NCBI RefSeq assembly: GCF_018687715.1
Contig: NC_056755.1
Coordinates: 30,282,501-30,346,500 of the forward strand
Reading direction: 5' to 3'
From: Carya illinoinensis
Taxonomy: Eukaryota > Streptophyta > Magnoliopsida > Fagales > Juglandaceae
DNA length: 64,000 nt
Shown here: piece after piece, positions 22,394 through 33,421 of the stretch
Numbering within the stretch: position 1 is the stretch's first letter
How the letters are laid out: the number at the start of each line of letters is the position of its first letter
The notes under the pieces: generated by a model
What the model was told of the DNA's origin: nothing
Database searches by the model: none
What the model saw: only the letters and a program-made list of their open reading frames with translations
Made by a program: the position numbers and the translations under genes

Positions 22394-24659
22394 TGACTCG
22401 TGGTCGAATGTGCTTCCAAGTGTAGAAGTGTCAAGTTGTATCAAGGATAAGTCCAGAATCGTATTCCACAGGGACAATGGGTTATCAAAGCGTATAAGAG
22501 ATTTGTGAGCAACAAATGAATCAAGTATGAGTGATGAAAATAAAATTCAAATGCAATGCAAAAAGATAATCGAAGTTGAAATTAGAGTTTCTAAAAAAAA
22601 ACAAATTAACGAACACTTGGGTTGGGTATGAGACTCTCTTTATTTCGGATTCTAGATAATTTTCTCGATTAACAATCCAGTCAAGGCATTGATAAACGGA
22701 AGATAAAAAGTTATGCTCAAGTTTCGCAATATTCTTTCTAAGGGATTCTCTACTTTACTAGCCAAACACCCATTAACAAACAATCGAGAGAAGCCTTGAT
22801 AATTTTCAAGCTTTTGTTGTGCCTCGCGTCAACAACAAAACAAGAGTAAGAGCCGCAATCTATTTTCAATTTAAATTCAACTAGTAACTTAGTGAAATCA
22901 ACATTTAACAACAAAATATAACATCAAACTAGAACCCAAAATAAATTAAGTCTCATTCCATGACCCAAGTTTTAAAAATTAGCTACACATGATATTTCTA
23001 GCAACAAAAATTAATCTATTTAAAGCCATAACAAAATATGTGAGCAAAAATAAACCCAAAATAAAAATGAGCCTAAACGAAGGAGAAATCGCAGCACAGG
23101 AAAAATAAAACCAAAGAAATAAAAGTCGAAGGAAAAAAGAAAAGAATGAGAATGGAAATGGAGAGAAAAAAAAAAAGCTACTGAAGGCCAAAATAAAAAT
23201 TGTCCGAAGAGGCCAAAACTAAACTGCAGAGAGAAAAAAAAAATGAAGAACAACCTAGAAGAAAAATGAAGAAGCAACCGAACTAGAAAATGAAATCTAG
23301 CCGAAGGTCTCGCAACCACTAAGAAACGAAGAAGCAGTAATATGAAACGGAAGAAAAAAAAATAACAATAAAACTAAACATCCCGAGAGAGAGAGTTCCG
23401 TCTCCAACAAAAAAGACTCAGCCCAAAACTAAGAACGAGTAAAAAAACCAAAATGATAACCGACTAAAAGCTGTCCGTAAAGCTTCAAAGTGTAAAGAAG
23501 CAAAAAGGTTAAACATTCCCTTGCCGCCTCACGGTCTGAACTGCAAGAAAATAAAAATAAGAACTACTCCTACTGCCTAACGAAAACAACCCAACAATAA
23601 AACTCAAAAGTAAAAAATAATGAAACCGAGAGAGAGAGAGCAGGCCTTCCACCGACTCCATGTTCTGCAACGTTAACGAAAAAAGAAAGGAAGAACAAAA
23701 CGTAAAGTAAGAAAAAAAAGAACCAGCCGACTGAAAGCTGAAAAAGAGGACGTAAAACAATCCAAAAATGAAAGAAGCTGCCTTCCGTCTATACGAAAAG
23801 AAAAGAAAAACTAAAGACTGCTGCGCCGGAGACTCTAATGAAAACAGAGTTGTAAATAAAATGAAACTAGCCGCTTGCTACTAAACGAAAAAGAAAGGAA
23901 ATAAAAACTCTGCACTACTCTACTCCTCGGTCTGGAAAAACCTCCAGCTGTATAAAAACAATTTGAAAAGTAAAGAGTCAAAAGCCAGCCCCGTTCCTGC
24001 TGCTACTTTCTGCTAGCTTTTAAACAAAAAGAAAATAAGTAAAAACTCCTTTGCTGCTACACTTTTCTGCATGTGTGCTGTGTCCAACGTGATGATGCAT
24101 GTGTGAGTTGCTGTGGTCCGAATGATGCTGTGTGTGTGCTGTCCATGTGGGTTTGTTGCTGCACGTTCATCTATTCGAAAAAGAAGAACAAATCTGCTGT
24201 CCTCCATGTGTGAGCTGGTGTGAGTCTGAATGAGTGTCTTCTTGCTGCTGTAGAGCGTGTGTGAGCTGGTGTGAGTGGCTGCTGTCCATGTGGTGCTCGA
24301 GTGAGTGGTTGCTGTCCAAATGATTTTCTTTCTGCATGTGTGAGTTGGTCTGATCCGAATGATGCTGCATTTGATCTCTATTAGATGAGATTCCATAAAA
24401 CCATAATCAATTTCTCTATTTTCTCATAGGTCTCATTCTTTCTTTCCTTCCATAAATGCCCTACAATATATAAATGAAATGATATTATAGTTTAAGTATT
24501 TCAAGGGCAAATATGAGACTTTGATGTGCAAAAATATTGGCATCAATTAATTTGACATTCAATATTAGAATTTGATGCATAATTAAGTGTTCAATCCTTA
24601 TTTGATAAAATAAATCACTCATTTAAACAACTTAATTATGCAATTCTAACCATTTATCA
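22394..24659 (-). mobile_element. Solo LTR, family B, TSD ATAAA
   Basis: Plus strand TGACTCGTGGTCGAATG...CATTTATCA, flanked by ATAAA on both sides (22389-22393 and 24660-24664). The unoccupied sequence TTCATAAACTTTCATATATT is kept at about 10884-10903. Shares ends with 12686-14201. Inside: A-rich/purine stretches with GAGAGAGAG, and at 24060-24370 a minisatellite of GCATGTGTGAG and GCTGTCCATGTG units. The open frames there are repeat artefacts. 2266 bp. Confidence 0.92.
24060..24370. repeat. Minisatellite of TGCATGTGTGAG / GCTGTCCATGTG units
   Basis: Irregular tandem units: CTGCATGTGTG, GAGCTGGTGTGAGT, GCTGCTGTCCATGTGG, TGGTCCGAATGATGCTG. The same units appear in the other LTR family at 26090-26800. 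Confidence 0.75.
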
Positions 24660-24804
24660 ATAAACTTTCATATATTGTCTAAAATGAGGCAACAAAGACT
24701 ATTTAAACTAAAATCTCACAAAATCCTAGGTAAAATAAAGCCCCATCTTCCAAAAATACCCCTGACTGAATACTGCCTGCGGCTACAGTGCCATGCTACA
24801 GTAA

Positions 24805-27359
24805 TGACTCACTCAAAAATGAGTAGCACTAATGCTATCCCAAGTGCAGGAGGATGTCGTGTAATAATTAGGAATAAATTCCTAGATCGTCTCCTCAGGG
24901 AAAGTTACTTAAAATTAAACTCGTTGAAAAATGTGAAAAACTTCACAAAGAGAAAACAAGAGGATGATATGTGTAATGGATGGAAGAGGTTACTAGTCAT
25001 GGACTAGATTCATATTTTTAGATTTTTGATTGTCGGATTGGAATGTAAATGACTAATAGATTAAATTCAGAGATTAATAAAACTAAATTAAGAATTAAAC
25101 TAGATTAGAAAGTAATTGACAAAACATGCATTGAAAATTGAAAAGCCTCAAAATCAATATTCTAGGGTTTATCTTTGTATCTAAATCACAAATTCTCAAA
25201 TTAAACCATAACAATTGTAATCACTATTAAAATGAAAGCTTAATGAAACAATAAAAATAAATAACATGAAATAAGTAAACAACAATTAAATTACCCAACT
25301 AAAACAAAAACAAAAGCTCTCTACCAAACCCTTCTTGCAATAAATTAAACTAGTACACTTAATTAAAAACTTCTAAAACAATTCCTTTATTTCATGAAAC
25401 AAACTAACACACTTGAAAGAAATTAAGGTATTACAATTAATGAGATAAAATTCTAAAACAATTCTTAATACTTAATAAAAATTCTTAAAACAACAAAGCA
25501 TTGTAGGCAAAAATAAAAACTGCCGAATACCAATCTATATTAGGAAAGAAAAGTCAAAGAAAATGAAATGAAAATTCTACTACTTAAACGGAAGAGAAAG
25601 AAAATAAACTCAAGGTTGCCCTACTGCTATATACGGAAAACACTGCCAACTAAAATCTGGAACGAAAAGTTGAGGCAAACTAAGAACAAGAAAAAAATAA
25701 TGTGCAATCCGAATGAGAGAGAGCCTCCCTTCCGTCCGTCTGTCTGTAAAGAAATCAAACTACAAGAAAAATAGAGCAAACCAGCCGCCTCCATCTGCAA
25801 GATAAAAAGAAAGAAAGTAAAGCTATAAAAATAAAATGCGAAAGCTCCTCCACTACCCCTGCTGCTACTCTCTAAACCAAAAGCAAGAAAAATGAATGAA
25901 GGAAAAAGTGCAACTTCAAGAACTCAGTTGCTCAACTGTAGCCGAATGAAAAAAACCAAAAAAAAATCACTCTCTCCAGCTTCTAAACGGAAAGAAGTAA
26001 GTAAAAAAACTCCCCATGTGTTGCTGCCTTCAGCTAATTAAATACTCTGCCCAGCTTAAACGAAAGAAGGAAAGAAATAAAATTTGTTGCTGCCGCTTTC
26101 CGTCCAGCTGTCTTCCATGATCCCATGTGTTCTCCTGCTGCCCCAGATGCTATTGATCTCCTGCTGCACGTCCAGCTACTCGGAAAAGAGAGAACAAATC
26201 TGCTGCTGCATGTGTGTTGCATGTGTGAGTTGGTTGCTGTGTGCTCTCCGAATGAGTGTTCTGCTTGTGTGAGCTGGTGTGGTTTCTTGCATGTGAGCTG
26301 CTGTGGTCCATGTGATGCTATTGATCTTTTGCTGCACGTCCAGCTACTCGGAAAAGAAGGAATAAATAACTCAGAAGCTTGCTACTGCTGCACGTCCAGC
26401 TACTTGGAAAAGAAGGAATAAATAACTCAGAAGCTTGCTGCTGCTGCACGTTCAGGTTGCTGTCCATGTGGTCCGAATGGTGCTTGCACTTTTCTGCATG
26501 TGTGCATGTGTGAGTCCACTGCATGTCTGCATGTGTGCTGTCCATGTGATGTTCTTTCTTTTGCTGTAGTAGCTGCTGTCCGAGTGCTTTCTGTTCTGCA
26601 TGTGCATCGTCCATTTCTTCTCCTGCTGCATGTGTGAGTTTGTCCAGCGTGTGTGAGTGTTTTTGCTACATGAAGATTTTTCTACAAGTGCTGTGAGTGT
26701 TCTGCTGGTGCTGTCCGAGTGTGTGCATGTGCATTGTGAGTCCACTGCATATGTGTATTGCCGAGTGAGTTTGTTTGCTGTCCATGTGATTTGTTCTGCT
26801 GCATGGTTGTATTGTGTGAGTCACTCTTCTGCCATAAAGTTTCATGCCATCGAGCTTTTCAATGGAAAAACCTCATCACCCAATGTCCCCAAACAGGTTT
26901 TCCAACTAGCCCTTACCTTGATTCAGCATAATCTCTCTTTGCTTGAATAGAAACACGCACTCATCATTTTCCTTTCCTAAGTTAAATTTCCAAGGTTTGA
27001 GAAGCATAGGATTTCACAAGGAATGTGGTATATTTATTGGAAAATGGGTTGGCAAGAAGTGCTTCTATCTTTTGAAGATGGAAAGATAGCTCAAGAAACC
27101 TTATGAACATGAAGAACTAGGAGAACAATGGTACAAACACAAATGATAATAGAAAGCAAGAAAAATTATGGACTAGAATGCACAATAATCAATAGTTGGT
27201 AGAATTCAAGCAGAAATTCATGCTTTTAATCAATTAAAATCACAATTTTGATTTATTCACTTTAACCATTTTTCCATTTAAAACCAATAATAATGTCATG
27301 ATGAATTTAAAATACATTGGTTTTAAATAGCTAAAATATGCAATATTTCAGCTCAATCA
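24805..27359 (-). mobile_element. Solo LTR, family A, TSD AGTAA
   Basis: Plus strand TGACTCACTCAAAAATGAG...TTCAGCTCAATCA, flanked by AGTAA (24800-24804 and 27360-27364). The empty site CTATAGTAACCC is kept near 11022 in the other gypsy LTR. The ends are the reverse complement of those of 16949-19216 and 2633-3936. The middle (26090-26800) holds a minisatellite and (25500-26030) an A-rich stretch. 2555 bp, no coding sequence. Confidence 0.93.
26090..26800. repeat. Minisatellite in solo LTR A
   Basis: Many copies of TGCATGTGTGAG, GCTGTCCATGTG, GAGTGTTCTGC and a longer unit (GCTGCACGTCCAGCTACTCG plus GAAAAGAAGGAATAAATAAC) repeated at about 26331, 26388 and, shorter, at 26163. Overlapping open frames on both strands are artefacts of the repeats. 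Confidence 0.8.
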
Positions 27360-27723
27360 AGTAACCCTTGAAACCCTAGTTCAACAAAATAATTACGTTC
27401 CCAACACGCCCTTAAGTCCTTCTCATTATAAACCCAATTATTCTAAACTAATAAAATAAGTCCTTTAAATGAATTAACTAAATTAAATGCCTTCAAATCA
27501 TGTTGCTTTGTTGCTTTCTTCCATAGCTTGTATCAAATTGATCAAAACTGTTTCTCCTTCCTTCTGGCCCATCTTGAGTGTTGGGCTTTTGCTATCTTTA
27601 TCTCAAGTGGATTGCACCAATCCTTGCATTGTCTCCTTGGTCTTCTTGGCTCTTGGTCTTGTAATTGGCCTATCTGGAACTTGCAATCGATCTTTAAGCC
27701 TAGCTCCATCTTGGTGCCCATCA

Positions 27724-29561
27724 CCTGTGGCCCATCTCCCTCTTCTTACTCCCTCTATCCTTGGCCCAGGCCCTTTTTCTTCAACCTCCCATACCTCTAA
27801 CCCTAATTATTCTCCTCGACAATCTTCTAATTCCTCTACCACTTCTGCACATTCTTCTTCGCCTAACACTACTTCCAGCTCTTCACATACCTCTGTTCCT
27901 CCTCCAAGAATTCCTCCTTCTCCCCCTTTAATACCTCATCATTCTCCCATTATAACTCACTCTCAGACCCATTCATCCCAACCTTGTATTCCAACAGACA
28001 AAACTGTCCCTTATCCTTCGTGAAGACGTTTCAATGCTAATATTACTCTTCCTGACTCTCATTTGAGTTCTGTAGTTGCTTCAAAATGGCCTGATTGGAG
28101 GCTGGCTATGTCTCTAGAGTTTGATGCCTTGAAAAATAACTCTACCTAGAGTCTTGTTCCCTCCGATCCCTCAGCAAGTCTTCTTGGCTACCTTGGGTCT
28201 ACAAGACCAAGCTAAGAGCTGATGGGTCCATTGCAAGATGGAAGGCCCTTCTGGTAGCTAAGCGCTACCATCAACAACCAGGGATCAATTATGAAGATAC
28301 CTTTAGTCTAGTAGTCAAGATGCCCACTATTCACTTAATAATTGCTCTTGTCGTTTCTCATGGTTGGCATCTAAGATGGGTAGAAATCCAAAATACTTTT
28401 CTACATGGTTCCATCATTGAAATTGTTTATATGCAATAGCCTCAAGACTTCGTTGATCCTACTCATCCCTCATATGTTGGACTCAAGCAAGCACCAAGAG
28501 CATGGTTTGCCTAGCTTAATTCATGACTAATTAGCTATGGGTTCATGGCTTCCAAAGCTAACCTATCACTCTTCATTTTTTACCAAGGTGCTGTTCACAT
28601 CTATCTACTTGTCTACATAGATGATATTGTGATTACATCCTTTCTGTCCTTTGCTATTGATAAACTTGTTGCTAATTGGGATTTGCTTTCCCGATTAAGG
28701 ATCTTGGCAAATTATCTTACTTCTTGGGCCTTGAAGTTGATTATTTACCATATGGATTGTTACTTTCTCAATGAAAATATATTAAGGACCTCTTGCTTAG
28801 AAGTAACATACTTAATTCTAAGCCAATCACCTCACCTATGGTAGCCTTTGTGAAACTGTCTCTTTTTGATTCACCTAATTTTGATGACATTCATCACTAC
28901 CGTAATATTGTGGGAAGGTTACAATCCTATCCCTGACACGGCTTGATATTTATTTTGCCGGGAACAAAGTGTGCCAGTTTATGCACAAACCTAAACAGCC
29001 TCATTGGACAGTTGTTAAGAGAATTCTTCGGTATCTAAAAAATACTAACAATTTTGGCTTCTTTTTCTCCTCAAAGTCTTCTCTTCAATTGCAAGCATAT
29101 TCAGATGTTGCTTGGGCTAGATGCCTGGATGATAGGCTTTCCACAAGAGGGTATAGTGTTTTCCTTGGTTAAAGTATTGTTTCCTAGAGTTCAAAAAAGC
29201 ATAAGACTGCAGCTTATTCCAGCATAGAAGCTGAATACAAAGCTCTTGCTGCCTCTGTTGCCGAAGTTATTTGGGTTCAAACATTACTTTCAGAACTTGG
29301 TATTCAATTGTCTACAGCTCTAATATTATGATGTAATAATATTTGAGCCACATATTTGGTTGCAAATCCTTTGTATCATTCCAAAACTAAACATATGGAG
29401 GTTGATTTTCACTTCATTCGAGACCGTGTTGTTGCTAAAATTCTTATTGTCAAATTTATCAGCTCCAAGGATCAAATTGCAGACATATTTACTAAACCTT
29501 TAGTTTCAAACAAATTTTTTTATTTTAGATCGAGTCTCAATGTGTTCAATACCCCCTTAGA
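27724..29561 (+). pseudogene. copia reverse transcriptase and RNase H
   Basis: Starts with a Ser/Pro-rich linker (27760-28020), then the RT: SKWPDWRLAMSLEFDALKNN (about 28080-28140), VYMQ..QDFVDPTHPSYV (about 28425-28475), KQAPRAWF (28488-28510) and the catalytic box LLVYIDDIVIT (28606-28640), with both Asp intact. RNase H follows: VCQFMHKPKQPHWTVVKRIL (28970-29030), SDVAWARCLDDRLSTRGYSV (29102-29160), EAEYKALAA, then KTKHMEVDFHFIRDRVV (29383-29435). Many stops and frameshifts (28020, 28149, 28437, 28515, 29170). TAG at 28149 and 28437 fall on Trp and Gln positions of relatives. Inactive. Confidence 0.88.
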
Positions 29562-29753
29562 CTCGAGGGGGCGTATTAAGCTAGATACAACAAAATTAGA
29601 AAGTAGAAAAGTTCTAGAGGAATTGTAAGAATTGTAGACAAGTTTTTCCCTACTATGATGTAACGGTTTTGATACCTTTTTACATGTATAAATACCTCAC
29701 ATATTGTTAATGAAAAGCAAGGAAGATTTTCCTCAAATATTCTCTCTGTTACA
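29562..29753 (+). repeat. copia polypurine tract and short 3' LTR
   Basis: Polypurine tract GAGGGGGCG ends at 29573. The LTR then runs from 29574 (TATTAAGC, where copia LTRs have TGTTAAG; TG appears mutated to TA) to ACA at 29753, about 180 bp. It holds a TATA box (TATAAAT, 29687-29693). The 5' partner is outside the window, so ends and target duplication cannot be checked. Confidence 0.7.
29687..29693 (+). promoter_or_regulatory. TATA box of the copia LTR
   Basis: TGTATAAATACC about 115 bases into a 180-bp LTR, the usual position for the U3/R border. Confidence 0.55.
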
Positions 29754-29859
29754 AGGTATTCAATAATATAATCATGGTCATTTATAATATATAACTTTGT
29801 TTACATATTGGTTAAAAAATTACCTGTAGAACGAATTTTTTTATATTATGCAGGACTAT

Positions 29860-30480
29860 TTGTAACTTCACGTGTAGATGTCCTTGATAAAACTTGCACA
29901 TTAATTTTCCAATCTCGTGTAGAAGGATTAATATCATAAATGAAGTCATATAGCGTCCACATGATTATGCCCAATTGTTCATAAGTGACAAAAGAAAACA
30001 TATAATATTGGTTATGATTAGAATTCTTATTAATGGTAAATGTACATATGCAATAACAGTGAGGAAAAATATATAAAATATAGAAATATGATGAAAATAT
30101 GGTATAAGAAGCAATGATTTATTTTCTTAAACAATACCTATTATGATAAAGGAAAATTCATATGATCTTTTAGTCTTTGCTCTGGACAATGCATCATATA
30201 ATTGCGCATAAAAAAATACCAGTTGAGGTAAATAAATCCGAATATAATCAAAATTTTGACCTTGAACTTTATTTATTTTCATGGCAAAGCTGGAATGGAT
30301 TACAAATCACTTCCATCTAAATGGAAAAGGAATAATGTCATATTCATTGGGTAAAAATGGTGTTCTTTTACTCTTATACTATCCAAAAGTTATTTCTACA
30401 TCTATAACATTAGGAAGAAATCCGCTACAAGTCAAGCATTTGCCATTACATAAACCTTCAAATGGATCAATGTTACGATC
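29860..30480 (-). pseudogene. Helitron Pif1-like helicase C-terminus with RPA-like segment
   Basis: Minus strand from about 30475: FEGLCNGKCLTCSGFLPNVI, then VIDVEITFG, a stop, FLPNEYDIIPFPFRWK, a stop, then AMKINKVQGQNFDYIRIYLP (about 30282-30225) and QLYDALSRAK. These match helicase motifs V and VI of plant Helitron/Pif1 proteins (AMTINKSQGQ, QLYVALSR). Further downstream (30000-29860) the reading is LYDFIYDINPSTRDWKINVQ, then VLSRTSTREV, which resembles the N-terminal OB-fold of RPA-like proteins that often accompany Helitron helicases. At least two stops. No Rep domain or Helitron ends seen nearby, so this is a remnant. Confidence 0.75.
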
Positions 30481-30489
30481 CGACATTTA

Positions 30490-31574
30490 GGCTTCAATAG
30501 CACATATACGGGAGTTACATCGGGAGGAGTACTTTGGACGAGAAAAGTCCTTGGCTTTGATTGCTGTAGATTATTATTGGCCCAAATTGACCACCGCTTG
30601 TTGCAAGGCTTAACCCTACAACTTACGACACAAGTTGACGACAATCATGCACCACCTGTGTTCGCGTTCCCAAAGGTAATCCTCTTTCTAAAGAGGGTTC
30701 GCAGCATGTGATGTTGCACATTATGTAGAGAGATGTTTTGTGTGCCAGAGAGCGAAAGGGACCCTCAACAATGCTGGGCTTTATATTCTATGACCCGTAC
30801 TTGAGGGCCCAAGGCTTGACATTAGCATGGATTTTGTCTTGGGTTTACCCTAAACCAAACGGGCCATGGATTCAATCTTGGTTGTGGTTGAAAGACTTTT
30901 CAAGATGTCCCATTTTGTGGAATGCAGAAAAATATGGATGCCACATATATTGCCCATCTTTATTTCAAGGAGATTGCTTGCCTGCATGGTGTTCCTCAGT
31001 CCATCACCTCATATTAGGATATGAAATTTATGTGTAATTTTTGGAAGAGTTTGTAAGAAAAAATTGGAATGAAGCTGAACTTTAGTAGTGCCTACCATCC
31101 ACAAACAAATGGACAAACTGGTGTGGTGAATCATAGTTGGGCACCCTTCTACGTAGCTTGGCCAATACTAAGCTGTAATAGTGGGACTTCGCTTTATCTC
31201 AGGTAGAGTTTGCTTACAACCAATCCAAGAACAAGACTACCAATTGAGCTATTTGAGGTTGAGTATGGGCATAATTCATTGGCCAGACTTGACTTGGCAC
31301 TTGTTCCAAATATTGGCTGCCCGAATATTAAGGCCGAGGAGATGGTAGTGTACTTTCAAGGAGTATACAACCAAGTCAAGCAACCTAAAATGCTCTTTAG
31401 GCCTTGACCTTAGTAACCTTAATCCTAGTTAATTAGGAGTTGGGCTATGCAAGAATAAGATTGGATACTTGAGTTGGCAAAAGGGCTATATACCTTGGGT
31501 TTAGTAGAATTATTAGAAGATTTTTAGTGCAATATTTATTTTGAGGATAAGAAGCCAAGTGGTTCATAAGGGAG
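30490..31574 (+). pseudogene. Degenerate gypsy integrase fragment
   Basis: Plus-strand gypsy integrase pieces in changing frames: HREEYFGREKSLALIAVDYY and WPKL (30515-30580), VERCFVCQRAKGTLNNAGLY (about 30727-30785), SMDFVLGLP (about 30825), SILVVVERLFKMSHF (30870-30915), [16 protein letters not shown] (about 31085-31130), then ELFEVEYGHN (31245). Two of the three catalytic acids have recognisable contexts; the glutamate position reads TGVVN, so it is lost. 31420-31574 is non-coding and leads into an LTR. No start and many stops. Confidence 0.75.
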
Positions 31575-33421
31575 TGATACATGTCATATTGGAGGTTTCA
31601 CACATTAATGGGCTAAGTAATTTGGGTTAAATATTTGATGGATTTGGAGAAGGCCCAAAGAGTGGTTGAAATAAGGGCCTAAGCTTTTTGGGTATGAAGG
31701 CTTTGGAGAAACATAGAGGAACAAATAGTTGGCCCATTTAGGCCCAACCCATGAAGCCCAAACCTTGTTTGTTATTTTTATTTTTACTTCATTCATCCAA
31801 ATGGGACCCATGTACATCATACCATTGGTTTTCCTTCTATCACAACTCAACCACACTCCCCTAGGGTTATCCATTCAACCTTGGTTAAGTTTTTAACTTG
31901 AGTTAAGATCACTATTCATCTTACGCATGAATCGTAACTCAAGCATCATGATTTTTCATAGTTTTCTTGAAACTCATAATTTCAAATCTGATTTTTTTTT
32001 ATGCCCTTGCTTTGCATCACTCTTAGAAAACTTTTGAACGTTAGAATTAACTCAACCTATGCCTCATGAACCAAATGCATGTCAATGCCAAACAAACCAC
32101 CAATCGGCACCCTTGGTGCATCACCATGCAACACTTCATCAAACCAACCCCAAACCCATGCCTCTACCACAATTTTTCAATGGGTTTTCTGCACCTCTCA
32201 ACCATCATTAAATCCTAAAAAATAAGACCTAAAAAAGATCTAAACCGAAAATCTAACTATTCACCTAGTAACTGAAGATGAATTCAAATTGGATGCACCT
32301 TGATTCTTTAAAGAATTTATGCACCTATTTGCCTCACTTCCCCAAGACACCACCCTTGTCATTTTGTCCCTTGGAAGTGCTTGCTTGTCCAATTACCTCC
32401 CTAAGGGAGCCAAACCGATTGGGTCAAAGAGAGGAACACCTTTAAGCACTCGGCTAAACTACCTCCCTTTTCATCTCTTTATTTCTTTAGTTCAAGCATG
32501 ATCACTTAGTAGCCACTCATGCTTATTTCTTTCACCTGAAAAATCCTTCAAATAATGGTCATAATACCCCCAATTCAGACCAAGGAGATGGGACAAAAGG
32601 ATGCAAAAATCTAGACAAACTTTGGAACCCCAAACCGGCGGCCATGGCTTGCTTGTCGGCAAATTTTGTTTTATTTTTCTGAAGCAAGCTAGCCCCTGCA
32701 CCTATGGGCTTCTTCTAACTCCTTTTCAAGATTTAATCAAGTGCCTTAGGGCAACTATTCAACTGAACCAAGTGATGGCACAATGGCATCTTTCACTCAA
32801 CACTCCACCTCCCACCTCCACCAATCAACTCCCTCTCTCTTCAAGCCATTGCTGTGCCCCGCACCCCTCACCCCTACATGGAGTTCTATAAATACCTCCC
32901 TTTACTTTCACTTCTCCACACAACTCTCTATAGCTTTCCTTTGGTGTTCTTGAGAGCAAAATATTCAAAGTGTGTGGAAGGGTTGAAACCGAGTAGCTCG
33001 AGTGAGGATCTTGAAGTGAGTTTAGTTTTGAGAGCTCAAGGGCCATGATTTTTGGAAGTGATTTTACCTTATCTCTTGTTGGGTATTAGATTAACATGTT
33101 AGGCTTTCATTTATGGCATGAGAATGACGATTTTATTGATTTAATAAAGGTTTTACTCAGGGGATGAAATTTTAGCCATGACATATCTTGATATGATCTT
33201 ATATGTTTTACTAACGTCTTAGGAGATTTATTGAAGGTTTAAATTTGAGAAAAATAGCATGTCATGATAGATTTATAAATCCATATCTTGTGTTGATTAT
33301 CTAAGTATTTGGTTTGATTGGTTTTCTACCTTTTTACAAGTCCCTGTGGATTCAATCTGGTTCTTGGTAAACTATATTTAGGTATGGTTCGTGCACTTGT
33401 GCATATAATTAAAATTTTACA
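31575..33421 (+). repeat. Gypsy 3' LTR, 1.85 kb
   Basis: Begins TGATACATGTC after a short purine run (AAGGGAG) and ends TTAAAATTTTACA, so it has TG...CA ends. Near the end is CCCTGTGGATTCAATCTGG, typical of gypsy LTR 3' ends. A TATA box lies at 32887-32893. It closes the integrase fragment upstream. No matching 5' LTR lies in the window, so the ends are inferred from the motifs. Confidence 0.65.
32887..32893 (+). promoter_or_regulatory. TATA box in the LTR
   Basis: TTCTATAAATACCTCCC followed by a pyrimidine-rich leader (CTTTCACTTCTCCACAC), the usual look of a plant retrotransposon promoter. Confidence 0.5.

Larger units (their letters stand above)
10599..27723 (-). mobile_element. Ty3/gypsy element inserted in copia, heavily nested
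   Basis: Two LTRs in the same orientation: 10599-11387 (intact, 789 bp) and 22101-27723 (broken by two solo LTRs; 792 bp when they and one copy of each duplication are removed). Inside, on the minus strand, are a polypurine tract next to the left LTR (AGAGGGGAAA on the minus strand), gypsy integrase/RNase H remnants (11388-12680), a gag-protease remnant (14570-14962) and a primer-binding-like site next to the right LTR. The core is further broken by a solo LTR (12686-14201) and a LINE (15585-21796). The left LTR end lacks a clear TG, and no perfect target duplication is seen, so the left boundary is good to only a few bases. Confidence 0.8.
22101..27723 (-). repeat. 5' LTR of the gypsy element, split by two solo LTRs
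   Basis: Three pieces match the intact LTR at 10599-11387 in order: 22101-22393, 24665-24804 and 27365-27723. The two gaps are solo LTRs with perfect duplications. Plus-strand ends are TGATGTGAAC and GGTGCCCATCA. The piece after 27723 returns to copia sequence. Confidence 0.88.
3937..29753 (+). mobile_element. Ty1/copia retrotransposon split by nested insertions
   Basis: Plus-strand copia coding pieces lie in the correct order at 3963-4578 (gag N-terminus), 8939-10598 (gag zinc knuckle, protease, integrase) and 27724-29561 (reverse transcriptase, RNase H), followed by a polypurine tract and a short 3' LTR. The gaps are exactly filled by a solo LTR (4579-8938) and a minus-strand gypsy element (10599-27723). 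Its 5' LTR is not visible; the Athila element abuts the gag leader, so the 5' LTR is probably upstream of the window. About 4.3 kb of copia sequence remains in the window. Confidence 0.85.

Noticed and set aside
26084..26745. Several 60-98 aa Cys/His-rich frames on both strands.
   Set aside because: Products of the CATGTGTGAG minisatellite; frames change with each repeat.
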